NCBI GenBank assembly: GCA_038210415.1
Contig: JBBQWS010000003.1
Coordinates: 62,001-126,000, forward strand
Direction of reading: 5' to 3'
Source of the DNA: JBBQWS01 sp038210415
GTDB lineage: Bacteria; Actinomycetota; Actinomycetes; Prado026
DNA length: 64,000 nt
Shown here: piece after piece, positions 42,279 through 53,193 of the stretch
Position numbering within the stretch: position 1 is the first letter of the stretch
How the letters are laid out: each line of letters opens with the position of its first letter
The notes under the pieces: generated by a model
Told to the model about the DNA's origin: nothing
The model's input: the letters and a program-made list of their open reading frames with translations, nothing else
The model's database searches: none
Program-made: the position numbers and the translations under genes

Positions 42279-43281
42279 CGGGCCAGGCTAGCTGGCTGAC
42301 GGGGACCCCGGACCGGCCCCGGCGGAGTCGGTACGGTTCGACGACGCCAACCCCGCGGACAGCCCGCCGACGCATCGCCTGGGTGCCGAAGCGGTCGTCT
42401 CCGGCCAGGTCCTCGGCCGTCGCGGCATCGACGAGCGCCGTTCCCGGCCGCGCGAGATCGGTCAGCCGACTGGCGAGGTTCACGGTCTGGCCGAACACGT
42501 CGCCCATGCGACCGATCACGAGTCCGGTGGCGAGCCCGACCCGCAGCTCGGGGACGTCCTCGTCCAGCGCGAACACCTCGATCAGGTCGAGAGCAGCGCC
42601 GGCGGCGGCGCCGGGGGTGTCGCCGACGAAGAGCACCTCGTCGCCGAGGGTCTTGACCATGCGCGCGCCCGCGGCCGTGATGAGGTCGGCCGACACCTGC
42701 TCGAACCGTTCGACGACGGCGCCCAGGTCACGCTCCTCCAGCCGGCGCGACAGCCGGGTGAAGCCGACAAGGTCCGCGAAGCCGACCGTGACGAACGCAG
42801 CGTCGACGAGCGTCTCGTCCTCCTGCAGCACCCGGTCGACGGCTGCGGACAGCTGGCGCCGCCAGGCATGGACGAGCAACGGCTCCAGCTCGGGGAGCAG
42901 CAGCTCGGCGACCCGATAGGCCTCGGTCACCGAGACGCCCGACCGCAGCCCGGTGCCGCCGCTGAGCATCTCGACCACCACGTCGACCTGCCACGAGGCC
43001 AGCCGTGCCGTGGTGTGGCCGAGCGCCCGGGTCAGGCCCACGGCGAGGTCCTCGGTGATCACTCCACGCTCGACGAGAGCGTCGACCCGGCGCAGGGCCA
43101 CGACGTCGGCGTCGGTGAACGCGACCGCGCCGTCGGTGTCGGCGAACCCGAGCGCCCGCCAGTACCGGCGGGCCCGGTCCAACGAGACGCCTGCCAGGGC
43201 GGCGATGTCCTGGCGGGTGTGCAGCCGGGGGGCGCCGAGCAGGAGCTCGTCCAGGTCAGCGACGTCGCGACGCGGGTTCAC
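42271..43281 (-). CDS. Class III adenylate cyclase with N-terminal regulatory domain
   Basis: 336-residue soluble cyclase. Residues 1-155 are an alpha-helical region resembling the autoinhibitory domain of M. tuberculosis Rv1264. The catalytic domain has all canonical residues: metal-binding Asp170 (FADLVGFTRL) and Asp214 (TLGDEV), purine-selecting Lys210 and Asp261 (GDVFG), and transition-state Asn268 and Arg272 (VNLASRL). The Lys/Asp pair indicates ATP, so cAMP is the expected product. The domain is a homodimer in relatives. It overlaps the mvaB start by 8 bp and is 13 bp from the PH-protein stop. Confidence 0.9.
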   Translation of the reverse strand: MNPRRDVADLDELLLGAPRLHTRQDIAALAGVSLDRARRYWRALGFADTDGAVAFTDADVVALRRVDALVERGVITEDLAVGLTRALGHTTARLASWQVDVVVEMLSGGTGLRSGVSVTEAYRVAELLLPELEPLLVHAWRRQLSAAVDRVLQEDETLVDAAFVTVGFADLVGFTRLSRRLEERDLGAVVERFEQVSADLITAAGARMVKTLGDEVLFVGDTPGAAAGAALDLIEVFALDEDVPELRVGLATGLVIGRMGDVFGQTVNLASRLTDLARPGTALVDAATAEDLAGDDRFGTQAMRRRAVRGVGVVEPYRLRRGRSGVPVSQLAWPDE

Positions 43282-43294
43282 CGCCGGGCCGCCG

Positions 43295-43834
43295 TCAGGA
43301 ACCGTCGGCCGATCCGGTGGTGTCCTGGGACCGTCGCCGGTCGGCGTCGACCTCAGCTAGGTGGTAGATCTCGCGCTGGATCTCCTCCACCCGCGGGATG
43401 TTGCGGATCACCAGGGCGCCGTCCTCAGACGCCGACGACACCGTGAGCGTGCCGCAACCCAGGATCCGCTCGACCAGCGAGTAGTTGAACTGCACGTCGT
43501 TCAGCTTGGAGAGCGGCATGTCCTTGCCGCTGCGCGCGACGATGCCGGTGCGCGTGATGATCCGCCGGTTCGTGAACACGTACTGGGTGGTCAGCCAGGC
43601 GAGCAACGGGCGGACGAACCAGCCGACGAGCACCACCAGGGCGACCCCGAGGATCGCCCAGGTGACGAAGGTGCCGGCGCTGCCGTCAGGTTCCTTCGCG
43701 AGGCCGTAGCCGGCGAGGCCGACCGTGCCCAGCAGCACGAACGACGGGAACACCATCGAGCGCCAGTGCGGCCGCATCTCGAACTGGATGGTCTCGCCCT
43801 GGGCGAGGAGCTTGGTCGGGTATCCCATGCGCAC
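43295..43834 (-). CDS. bPH2 (PH-like) domain membrane protein
   Basis: 179 residues with two membrane helices at about 28-45 (FPSFVLLGTVGLAGYGLA) and 55-80 (VTWAILGVALVVLVGWFV). A bacterial PH-like domain follows (YVFTNRRIITRTGIVARSG, MPLSKLNDVQFNYSLVERILGCGTL positions about 107-131, IRNIPRVEEIQREIY). The function of this conserved actinobacterial family is not known. It has the same place next to birA as M. tuberculosis Rv3278c (from memory). It may be the first gene of the minus-strand run to 36480. Confidence 0.88.
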   Translation of the reverse strand: MRMGYPTKLLAQGETIQFEMRPHWRSMVFPSFVLLGTVGLAGYGLAKEPDGSAGTFVTWAILGVALVVLVGWFVRPLLAWLTTQYVFTNRRIITRTGIVARSGKDMPLSKLNDVQFNYSLVERILGCGTLTVSSASEDGALVIRNIPRVEEIQREIYHLAEVDADRRRSQDTTGSADGS

Positions 43835-43870
43835 AGCGTGTCACGGATGGACCGGGCGCGGCGGGAGGAC

Positions 43871-44677
43871 CTAGCGCACGTGCAGCACGTCGCCCGCCCC
43901 GACCGCCACCAGGCCGTCGCCGACCTCGACGAGCAGCCGACCGACGTGGTCGACGTCGGCGGCTAGACCCTCGACGACCCGGCCGCCCGGCAGCTCGGCC
44001 CGCACCTCCCGGCCGAGCGTCGCGCAGCGCGCGCGGTAGTCCGACCGTGCCGACTCGAGCGCGCCCGGGGTTCCGTCGAAGCCGTCCAGCCGCTGGGCCA
44101 GGCCGCGGAGCACCGCGCGCAGGACCGTTTCGCGGTCGACGACCACCGACCCCTCGATCTCGAGCGACGTCGCCTGCGGCAAGGGCAGCTCGTGCGGCCG
44201 CAGCGAGACGTTGAGCCCGACGCCGATCACGACCTGGTCACCGACCCGTTCGGCGAGGATCCCGCCGAGCTTGCGCTCACCGAGGAGCAGGTCATTCGGC
44301 CACTTGAGCGCGACGTCGAGCTCGCAGACCCGGGAGACCGGTCCGGCGACCCCGAGGCCCGCGAGCAGCGGCAGCCAGCCCCACAGGCTCGGCTCGACCG
44401 TCGGCCGCACGAGCACCGAGAACGTGAGCCCGGCGCCCCGTGGCGCGGACCATGCGCGGTCGAGCCGACCTCGCCCGGCGGTCTGCTCCTCGGCGACGAG
44501 CACGAGCCCTGGTTCCTCGCCCACGCGTGCGGCCGCCACGAGGTCGGCGTTGGTCGAGCCGGTCGAAGCGACCACCCGCAGCTCGCGCCACGGCAGTCCC
44601 GGACCGGCCAGGTCGCGACGCAGACCCGACTCCCGCAGCGCCGGTCGGTCGAGGTCGTCGTACGGTCCGCTGGCCAC
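43871..44677 (-). CDS. birA: Biotin--[acetyl-CoA-carboxylase] ligase
   Basis: 268-residue enzyme that attaches biotin to the carboxylase carrier domain. It has VASTGSTNADLVAAA, EEQTAGRGRLDRAWSAP (the biotin/adenylate GRGR loop), LKWPNDLLLGERKLGGIL and VIGVGLNV. There is no N-terminal helix-turn-helix, so it is a monofunctional ligase and not a repressor. It is divergent, with a 17-bp gap, from pccB, and its substrate would be the carrier at 53194 (Lys554). Confidence 0.94.
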   Translation of the reverse strand: MASGPYDDLDRPALRESGLRRDLAGPGLPWRELRVVASTGSTNADLVAAARVGEEPGLVLVAEEQTAGRGRLDRAWSAPRGAGLTFSVLVRPTVEPSLWGWLPLLAGLGVAGPVSRVCELDVALKWPNDLLLGERKLGGILAERVGDQVVIGVGLNVSLRPHELPLPQATSLEIEGSVVVDRETVLRAVLRGLAQRLDGFDGTPGALESARSDYRARCATLGREVRAELPGGRVVEGLAADVDHVGRLLVEVGDGLVAVGAGDVLHVR

Positions 44678-44694
44678 CTGGCTACGCTACTCGC

Positions 44695-46305
<1,611 letters not shown>

Positions 46306-46338
46306 CCCCACCCCCCTCCCCGCGACAAGGGACCCCTG

Positions 46339-46590
46339 ATGCCAATAGACCGCACTTCCGAACCACTCACGGAACCCCTCGCGCGCAGCCCTGTCCCGTT
46401 CCTCCGGGTGGTCCGGGGCGAGCCGTCGGACGAAGAGCTCGCGGCCCTCGTCGTCGCCGTGGCCGCGGCGTCGGCCGTCGCCCCGCCCCCCGCCCCCCTT
46501 AGGTCACAGTGGCGAAACCGGGCCCGCAACATCCGCCCCGCCATCGGACCCGGCGCCGGCGCCTGGCGCGCCTCCGGTCTGCCGCGCTGA
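46339..46590 (+). CDS. accE: Acyl-CoA carboxylase epsilon subunit
   Basis: 83-residue actinobacterial accessory subunit that stabilises the alpha-beta carboxylase complex. The family pattern is FLRVVRGEPSDEELAALVVA in the middle and WRASGLPR at the C-terminus, with an Ala/Pro-rich linker between. It lies 33 bp after pccB. Its last 82 bases overlap an open upstream extension of the maf frame, but maf itself begins after it. Confidence 0.88.
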   Translation: MPIDRTSEPLTEPLARSPVPFLRVVRGEPSDEELAALVVAVAAASAVAPPPAPLRSQWRNRARNIRPAIGPGAGAWRASGLPR

Positions 46591-46625
46591 CGACTTCCAC
46601 GCTGTCGACTTCCACGTTGCCGACC

Positions 46626-47225
46626 GTGCCCCGGTTCGTCCTGGCCTCCGCCTCCCCCGCGCGGCTGTCGTTGCTTCGTGCTGCAGGCCTGCACCCCGAG
46701 GTCGTGGTGAGCGGCGTGGACGAGGACGCCGTGGCCGGATCCCCGGCCGAGGTGGCCCTGGAGCTCGCCCGGCGCAAGGCCCGGGCTGTTGCGGTCCTGC
46801 CGGCCGCCGCCGGGGCTTTCGTGCTCGGCTGCGACTCGGTGCTCGACCTGGACGGTGCGGCGCTCGGTAAGCCGGCCGATGTCGCCGACGCGGTGGCCCG
46901 CTGGCGGGCCATGCGTGGGCGAACGGGCCACCTGCTCACCGGGCACTGCCTGGTCGACACCGCGACGGGCGCCGAGGCGGCCGCGTTGGCTCAGGCCGAG
47001 GTCCGCTTCGGCAGCCCCAGCGACGCCGAGATCGACGCGTACGTCGCCACCGGCGAGCCGCTCGCGGTCGCGGGCGCCTTCACGATCGACGGGCTCGGCG
47101 GCTGGTTCGTCGACTCGATCGACGGCGGCCCCTCGACCGTGGTCGGGCTGTCGTTGCCGCTGCTGCGCGGCCTGCTCGACCGGCTCGGGACGTCGGTCAC
47201 CGACCTATGGCGGCCGGGGTCTTAA
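46626..47225 (+). CDS. maf: Maf family nucleotide pyrophosphatase
   Basis: 199 residues from GTG 46626. Maf signatures: FVLASASPARLSLLRAAGL with the substrate-binding Ser and Arg, SGVDEDAV, LGCDSVLDLDG with the catalytic Asp, and FTIDGLGGWFVDSIDGGPSTVVGLS (positions about 155-179). It hydrolyses non-canonical or modified nucleotides to monophosphates. The open frame reaches back to 46509, but that part overlaps accE and lacks coding character. A TTG at 46617 is another possible start. The position after accE matches M. tuberculosis. Confidence 0.9.
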   Translation: MPRFVLASASPARLSLLRAAGLHPEVVVSGVDEDAVAGSPAEVALELARRKARAVAVLPAAAGAFVLGCDSVLDLDGAALGKPADVADAVARWRAMRGRTGHLLTGHCLVDTATGAEAAALAQAEVRFGSPSDAEIDAYVATGEPLAVAGAFTIDGLGGWFVDSIDGGPSTVVGLSLPLLRGLLDRLGTSVTDLWRPGS

Positions 47226-47252
47226 CCGGGGCCTAACGACCCGACGCGTACC

Positions 47253-48053
47253 GTGACCACCATGACCGCCCGTCCCCTCGGGCGCCGCGAGCTCCTCGGA
47301 CTCGTCGGCGTCGCCGCTCTCGCGGCTGCCTGCTCGGACGGCGGCGGAACCCCCGTGGCGAGCTCGACCCCGGCACCGCAGGGCACCGGCGCCGGCCCCA
47401 GCAGCCCGAGCCCGGCCGCGAGCACGACGCCCACCGCGGCGAAGCCCGTCGACGACGGCCACGACGTCTCGCACGGGGCCACGAGCACCCAGGCCGTGGC
47501 CCTCACGTTCCACGGGGCGGGCGCCGACTCGATCGCTCGGGGCATCCTGGCGGAGCTGAACCGCGCGAACGCCCGCGTCACCGTCTTCGCCGTGGGTTCG
47601 TGGCTGGACGACGACCCCACCGTGGCCAAGGCATTCCTCGACTCGGGCCACGAGCTCGGCAACCACACCTACCACCACAAGGCGATGCGCACGCTCGGCG
47701 CCGCCGAGGCCACGGCCGAGGTCGCGCAGTGCACGGCGGTGCTGCGACGCCTCACCGGTACGCCAGGGGCTTGGTTTCGGCCCTCAGGTACGCCGACGTC
47801 CACTCCGACGATCAGGGCCGCTGCCCGGTCCGCCGGCTACCCGCACTGCGTAACGTACAACTTGGACTCCCTCGACCACACCGACCCCGGCGCCTCAGCG
47901 GTGACCCGGAACGTGCTCCGTGCCGTCGTCGCAGGTGACATCGTGAGCCTGCACCTGGGGCACGCGGGCACGGTGGCCGCACTGCCCGCGATCCTCGACG
48001 GTCTCGTCAAGGGGGCCCTCCAGCCCGTGACCGTCACCCAGATCCTCACCTGA
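47253..48053 (+). CDS. NodB-like polysaccharide deacetylase lipoprotein with degenerate active site
   Basis: 266 residues. A twin-Arg-like leader (LGRRELLGLVGVAALAAAC) ends in a lipobox with Cys27, then a Ser/Pro/Thr linker to about residue 70. The NodB domain follows. Motif 1, normally TFDDG, reads TFHGAG at 85-90, so both the catalytic and metal Asp are lost. Motif 2 His are kept (NHTYHH, 137-142), motif 3 is FRPSG (175-179) and motif 5 is SLHLGH (232-237) and not the usual LHD. It may be a non-catalytic binder or use another mechanism. The start is GTG 47253 or ATG 47262. It is paired with a beta-propeller lipoprotein 26 bp downstream. Confidence 0.85.
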   Translation: MTTMTARPLGRRELLGLVGVAALAAACSDGGGTPVASSTPAPQGTGAGPSSPSPAASTTPTAAKPVDDGHDVSHGATSTQAVALTFHGAGADSIARGILAELNRANARVTVFAVGSWLDDDPTVAKAFLDSGHELGNHTYHHKAMRTLGAAEATAEVAQCTAVLRRLTGTPGAWFRPSGTPTSTPTIRAAARSAGYPHCVTYNLDSLDHTDPGASAVTRNVLRAVVAGDIVSLHLGHAGTVAALPAILDGLVKGALQPVTVTQILT

Positions 48054-48079
48054 CTCTCCCTCCGAAAGGAACTTGGCTC

Positions 48080-49300
48080 GTGTCTCGTCGTCTGCTTCCT
48101 GTCGCCCTCCTGGTCTTCGCCGTCGCGGCGTCGGCCTGCTCCGGGACCTCGGCGACTCCGGCGACTACCGGCAGCCCGGCGCCTGGCGACTCGGGCATGG
48201 CGGGCATGTCGATGAGCCCCAGCTCCGGCAGCGCGTCCGCCACGGCGCCGAGAAGCCCGGTCGACGGCCTCGGGCCACTGCCGGGCATGCCCCCGCTGCT
48301 GGACCCGAACGACGTCTACGCGGCCGACCGGCCCAACGACCTGTCGCCGGTCGTGCAGGGCTTCCCGAGCCTGGTCTACGTCCCCAACACCCAGAGCAAC
48401 ACCGTCACGATCATCGACCCGAAGACGTACAAAGTGCTGCGGACGGTCGCAGTGGGCCACGAGCCGCAGCACGTCGTCCCGTCGTGGGACCTCAAGACGC
48501 TCTGGGTCAACAACGACCTGGGCAACTCGCTGACCCCGATCAACCCGGCGACCGGCGCGTTCGGCAAGCCCGTGGCCGTGCACGACCCGTACAACCTCTA
48601 CTTCACGCCCGACGGCAAGTACGCGATCGTGATGGCGAGCAAGGACAAGCAGATCGTCTTCCGCGATGCGCACACGATGGCCGTCGTACGCCGGGTGCCG
48701 GTCTCCTGCCTCGGCGTCAACCACGCCGACTTCTCACCCGACGGCCGCTACTTCGTCGTGTCCTGCGAGTTCTCGTCGCAGCTGCTCAAGGTCGACACCG
48801 CCGCGATGAAGGTCGTCGGCGTCATGTCGCTGCCGGGGGGCGGCATGCCCCAGGACGTCAAGATCGCGCCCGACGGCCACATGTTCTACGTCGCGGACAT
48901 GATGCGGGACGGCATCTGGTTCGTCGAGGGCGACACGTTCACCCTGCACGGTCTGCTGCACACCGGCGCCGGTGCGCACGGGGAGTACATCAGCCGCGAC
49001 TCGACCAGGATGTACATCTCCAACCGCGGCGAGGGCTCGATCTCGCTGCTGGACGTGCGCACCGACAAGCTCGTCGGCAAGTGGCGGATCCCGGGCGGCG
49101 GCAGCCCCGACATGGGCGGGGTCTCCGCGGACGGCAAGGTGCTCTGGCTGTCCGGCCGCTACAACGGTGTCGTCTACGCGATCTCGACCGTCAACGGCGC
49201 GCTGCTCGCCAAGATCCCGGTGGGGCTCGGGCCGCATGGGCTGTGCGTCTACCCCCAGCCGGGCCGCTACTCCCTCGGCCACACCGGCATCTTCCGCTAG
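48080..49300 (+). CDS. YncE-like beta-propeller lipoprotein
   Basis: 406 residues. A lipoprotein signal (LLPVALLVFAVAASAC, Cys20) and a Met-rich linker (GMAGMSMSP) precede a single beta-propeller of YVTN-type repeats: VYVPNTQSNTVTIIDPKTYK, LWVNNDLGNSLTPINP, MYISNRGEGSISLLDV, LWLSGRYNGVVYAIS. It ends GLGPHGLCVYPQPGRYSLGH, a strongly patterned tail. GTG 48080 has AAGGA ten bases upstream. It probably binds a partner or ligand at the outer face of the membrane. Tight pairing with the NodB-like lipoprotein suggests a joint function that I cannot name. Confidence 0.87.
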   Translation: MSRRLLPVALLVFAVAASACSGTSATPATTGSPAPGDSGMAGMSMSPSSGSASATAPRSPVDGLGPLPGMPPLLDPNDVYAADRPNDLSPVVQGFPSLVYVPNTQSNTVTIIDPKTYKVLRTVAVGHEPQHVVPSWDLKTLWVNNDLGNSLTPINPATGAFGKPVAVHDPYNLYFTPDGKYAIVMASKDKQIVFRDAHTMAVVRRVPVSCLGVNHADFSPDGRYFVVSCEFSSQLLKVDTAAMKVVGVMSLPGGGMPQDVKIAPDGHMFYVADMMRDGIWFVEGDTFTLHGLLHTGAGAHGEYISRDSTRMYISNRGEGSISLLDVRTDKLVGKWRIPGGGSPDMGGVSADGKVLWLSGRYNGVVYAISTVNGALLAKIPVGLGPHGLCVYPQPGRYSLGHTGIFR

Positions 49301-49439
49301 TCCCCGGCCAGGGTCGTCGCATCCCGTGGAGGGTCCGCGGCGGTCTGCGCCCGCCCATCGCCACACAAGATTCGAGACGCCCGCCCGAGGGTGTTGCCGA
49401 CGCGTACGCTGGCGGCGCCGACGACTTTGGAGCGCGACC

Positions 49440-50858
<1,419 letters not shown>

Positions 50859-52415
50859 GTGGTCTCGGCAGCCGGTTGGGTGCTGGCGATCGACCTCGGG
50901 ACGACCGGGTTGAAGGTGGGAGCGGTCGCTGTCGGCGGCGAGATCCTCGCCACCGCGCACACGGAGCTGACGACGACCTTCGCGCCCGGCGGGGGCGTCG
51001 AGCAGGACCCGGCCGACTGGTGGGCGGGCATCCGGGCGAGTGTCGCCCAGCTGCTCGCCGGCGGCGCGGTCGCTGCAGCCGACCTGGTCGCGGTCGGCAT
51101 CACCGGCCAGTACGCCTCGACGGTGCCGGTCGACGCGTCCGGAGATCCGGTGGGCCCGTGCCTGACCTGGGCCGACGACCGGGGCGGCCGGCTGGCCCGG
51201 GCGACGTACGGCGGAGTGGCAGCCGGCTACAAACCCACCGCGATCGTGCCCTGGCTGCGGTACACCGGCGGGGCGCCCTCGCCCGGCGGCGCGGACCCCA
51301 GCGGGCACGCGCTCTACCTCAAGCACGAACGCCCCGACGTCTACGCCCGCACGGCGACGCTGCTCGAGCCCCTCGACTACCTCGGCCTGCGCCTGACCGG
51401 CCGGCCTGCTGCGACGCCAGCCAGCATGGTGGCTTCGTGGCTCACCGACAACCGCAAGGGCGCCGCACTGCGCTACGTCCCCGAGCTGATCCGGCGGGCC
51501 GGACGTGACGCCGACCGGCTGCCGCCACTGGTTCCGTCCGGCTCGGTGCTGGGCGGGCTCAGCGAGCTGGCGGCCGAGGATCTGGGCCTGCCCGCGGGCG
51601 CCCCGGTCGTGACCGGCGTCCCGGACCTGCACGCGGCCTACCTCGCATCGGGCGCGGTGCACGACTACGCGACCCACTTCACGATCAGCACGACCGCGTG
51701 GGTCACCTGCGCGCTGCCGTTCAAGAAGACCGATGTGCTGCACCAGATCGCGTCGGTGCCCGGCATCCACGCCGACCAGTACCTCATGATCAACAACCAC
51801 GAGACCGCCGGGGTGTGCCTGCAGTGGCTGCGCGACGGCGTGCTGTCCGGTGAATCGTGGAGCCCGACGTACGACGAGCTCGTCGCGGTGGCGGCCGAGG
51901 CGAGGCCCGGCTCCGGCGGCGTGATCTTCACGCCCTGGCTCAAGGGCGAGCGGTCACCCGTCGACGACCGGGCGCTGCGTGGAGCGTTCCTCGGGATCTC
52001 GCTCGAGACCGATCGCGGCGACCTCGTCCGCGCGGTGCTCGAAGGCGTCGCGTACAACATGCGCTGGCTGGTCGAGGCAGCCGACCGCTTCGCCGGACAG
52101 CGGCTCGAACCGCTGCGCGTCCTCGGCGGCGGCGCGAAGTCGGACCTGTGGTGTCAGATTCACGCCGACGTGCTGGGCCGCCGGGTCGAGCGGGTCGCCG
52201 ACCCCGAGTACGCCCAGCTGCGCGGCGCGGCGATGTACGCGCTGATCGCCCTCGGCCGGGTCCGGCTCGACGACGTCCCGGGCCTGACGCCCGCGGCACA
52301 GCACTTCGATCCCGACCCCGTCGCCCAGGCGGTCTACGCGCCGCTGTACTCCGAGTTCACCAAGGTCTACGGACGACTCAAGGGGATGTACCGGCGGCTG
52401 GGTGCACGGCCCTGA
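50859..52415 (+). CDS. FGGY-family carbohydrate kinase (xylulokinase-like)
   Basis: 518-residue ASKHA-fold kinase. It has LAIDLGTTGLKVGAVAV at the N-terminus (phosphate-1 loop), GITGQYASTVPVD, CLTWADDRGGRLA, VTGVPDLHAAYLASG, GERSPVDDRALRGAFLG and LRVLGGGAKSDLWCQ near the C-terminus. It transfers phosphate from ATP to a sugar or polyol. GTG 50859 follows the decarboxylase stop with no gap. It overlaps the convergent gene's end by 38 bp. No transporter or isomerase gene is next to it, so the substrate cannot be inferred. Confidence 0.88.
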   Translation: MVSAAGWVLAIDLGTTGLKVGAVAVGGEILATAHTELTTTFAPGGGVEQDPADWWAGIRASVAQLLAGGAVAAADLVAVGITGQYASTVPVDASGDPVGPCLTWADDRGGRLARATYGGVAAGYKPTAIVPWLRYTGGAPSPGGADPSGHALYLKHERPDVYARTATLLEPLDYLGLRLTGRPAATPASMVASWLTDNRKGAALRYVPELIRRAGRDADRLPPLVPSGSVLGGLSELAAEDLGLPAGAPVVTGVPDLHAAYLASGAVHDYATHFTISTTAWVTCALPFKKTDVLHQIASVPGIHADQYLMINNHETAGVCLQWLRDGVLSGESWSPTYDELVAVAAEARPGSGGVIFTPWLKGERSPVDDRALRGAFLGISLETDRGDLVRAVLEGVAYNMRWLVEAADRFAGQRLEPLRVLGGGAKSDLWCQIHADVLGRRVERVADPEYAQLRGAAMYALIALGRVRLDDVPGLTPAAQHFDPDPVAQAVYAPLYSEFTKVYGRLKGMYRRLGARP

Positions 52416-53091
52416 CCCCACCGCCGGCGAACGCGTGGTGGACCGCCTCGAGCGGCTGGCGCAAGATCGTGCGGAGCTTCTCGCGTGCGGACCTGCGCGG
52501 GTCGCCGAGGTAGATCTCGTGGTGGTGCCCGCTGGGCCGCAGCCCCTGGTCGACGATCGCCCGGTGCAGCGACTCGATGGTCGCCGGCTCGGCGCTGTAT
52601 GGGCCGACGTGCAGGGTCTGCGCGCACAGCCCCTCGGCCCACGTCTGATAGTGCAGCCGGTCGAGCGCGGGGTTCGCCCGCTTCGCCATCGCCTCCTCCG
52701 CGGCCTGCTTCACGAGCTGCTCGTCGACCGGCGGAAGCTGCAGGATCATCGCCCGCCAGCGCCACCGGTTGCGGCCGGCGTCGCCAGGCAGCGAGCCTTG
52801 CGCGGCGATCCGCGCCATGGCCTGCTCGGCGTCGACCCCCTCGATCCACCACAGCGCCTCGAGCGGCATGACCCGCGGCGCGTCGCCGGTAGCCTTGCGC
52901 ACGGCGAAGTGCGCCCCGTAGCTGACGGCGTACAACGCCTGGATCGCGTCGGTGAAGGCAGCATCACCGGGTGCGCCGCTGCCCTCGACGACGGCGTAGC
53001 CCAACTCGGGGACGGCGACGAAGTCGACCAGGTCCTTGCGGGCGGTGTACAGCGCGTCGATCAACGGATCTCCGTAGCGGCTGGTACCCAT
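52378..53091 (-). CDS. GyrI-like small-molecule-binding domain protein
   Basis: 237-residue soluble protein beginning DPLIDALYTARKDLVDFVAVPELGYAVVEG (positions about 8-38), with FTDAIQALYAVSYGAHFAVR, LEALWWIEG and HHHEIYLGDPRRSAREKLRT at the end. These are typical of GyrI-like (SOUL/bacterial transcription activator effector) domain proteins common in actinobacteria. There is no DNA-binding domain. I start at ATG 53091; a longer open frame upstream overlaps the divergent carboxylase gene and is not coding. The role is probably small-molecule binding or hydrolysis; it is not proven for this family. Confidence 0.82.
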   Translation of the reverse strand: MGTSRYGDPLIDALYTARKDLVDFVAVPELGYAVVEGSGAPGDAAFTDAIQALYAVSYGAHFAVRKATGDAPRVMPLEALWWIEGVDAEQAMARIAAQGSLPGDAGRNRWRWRAMILQLPPVDEQLVKQAAEEAMAKRANPALDRLHYQTWAEGLCAQTLHVGPYSAEPATIESLHRAIVDQGLRPSGHHHEIYLGDPRRSAREKLRTILRQPLEAVHHAFAGGGVRAVHPAAGTSP

Positions 53092-53193
53092 GCGTCGATC
53101 GTCCCGCCGGCGGAGGTCGCTCACCACAGCCGAACGTCCCGGGCGCGGGACCTGGCCATAGACTGCGAATCTCGGCCGTGAGGGGAGTGCTTC

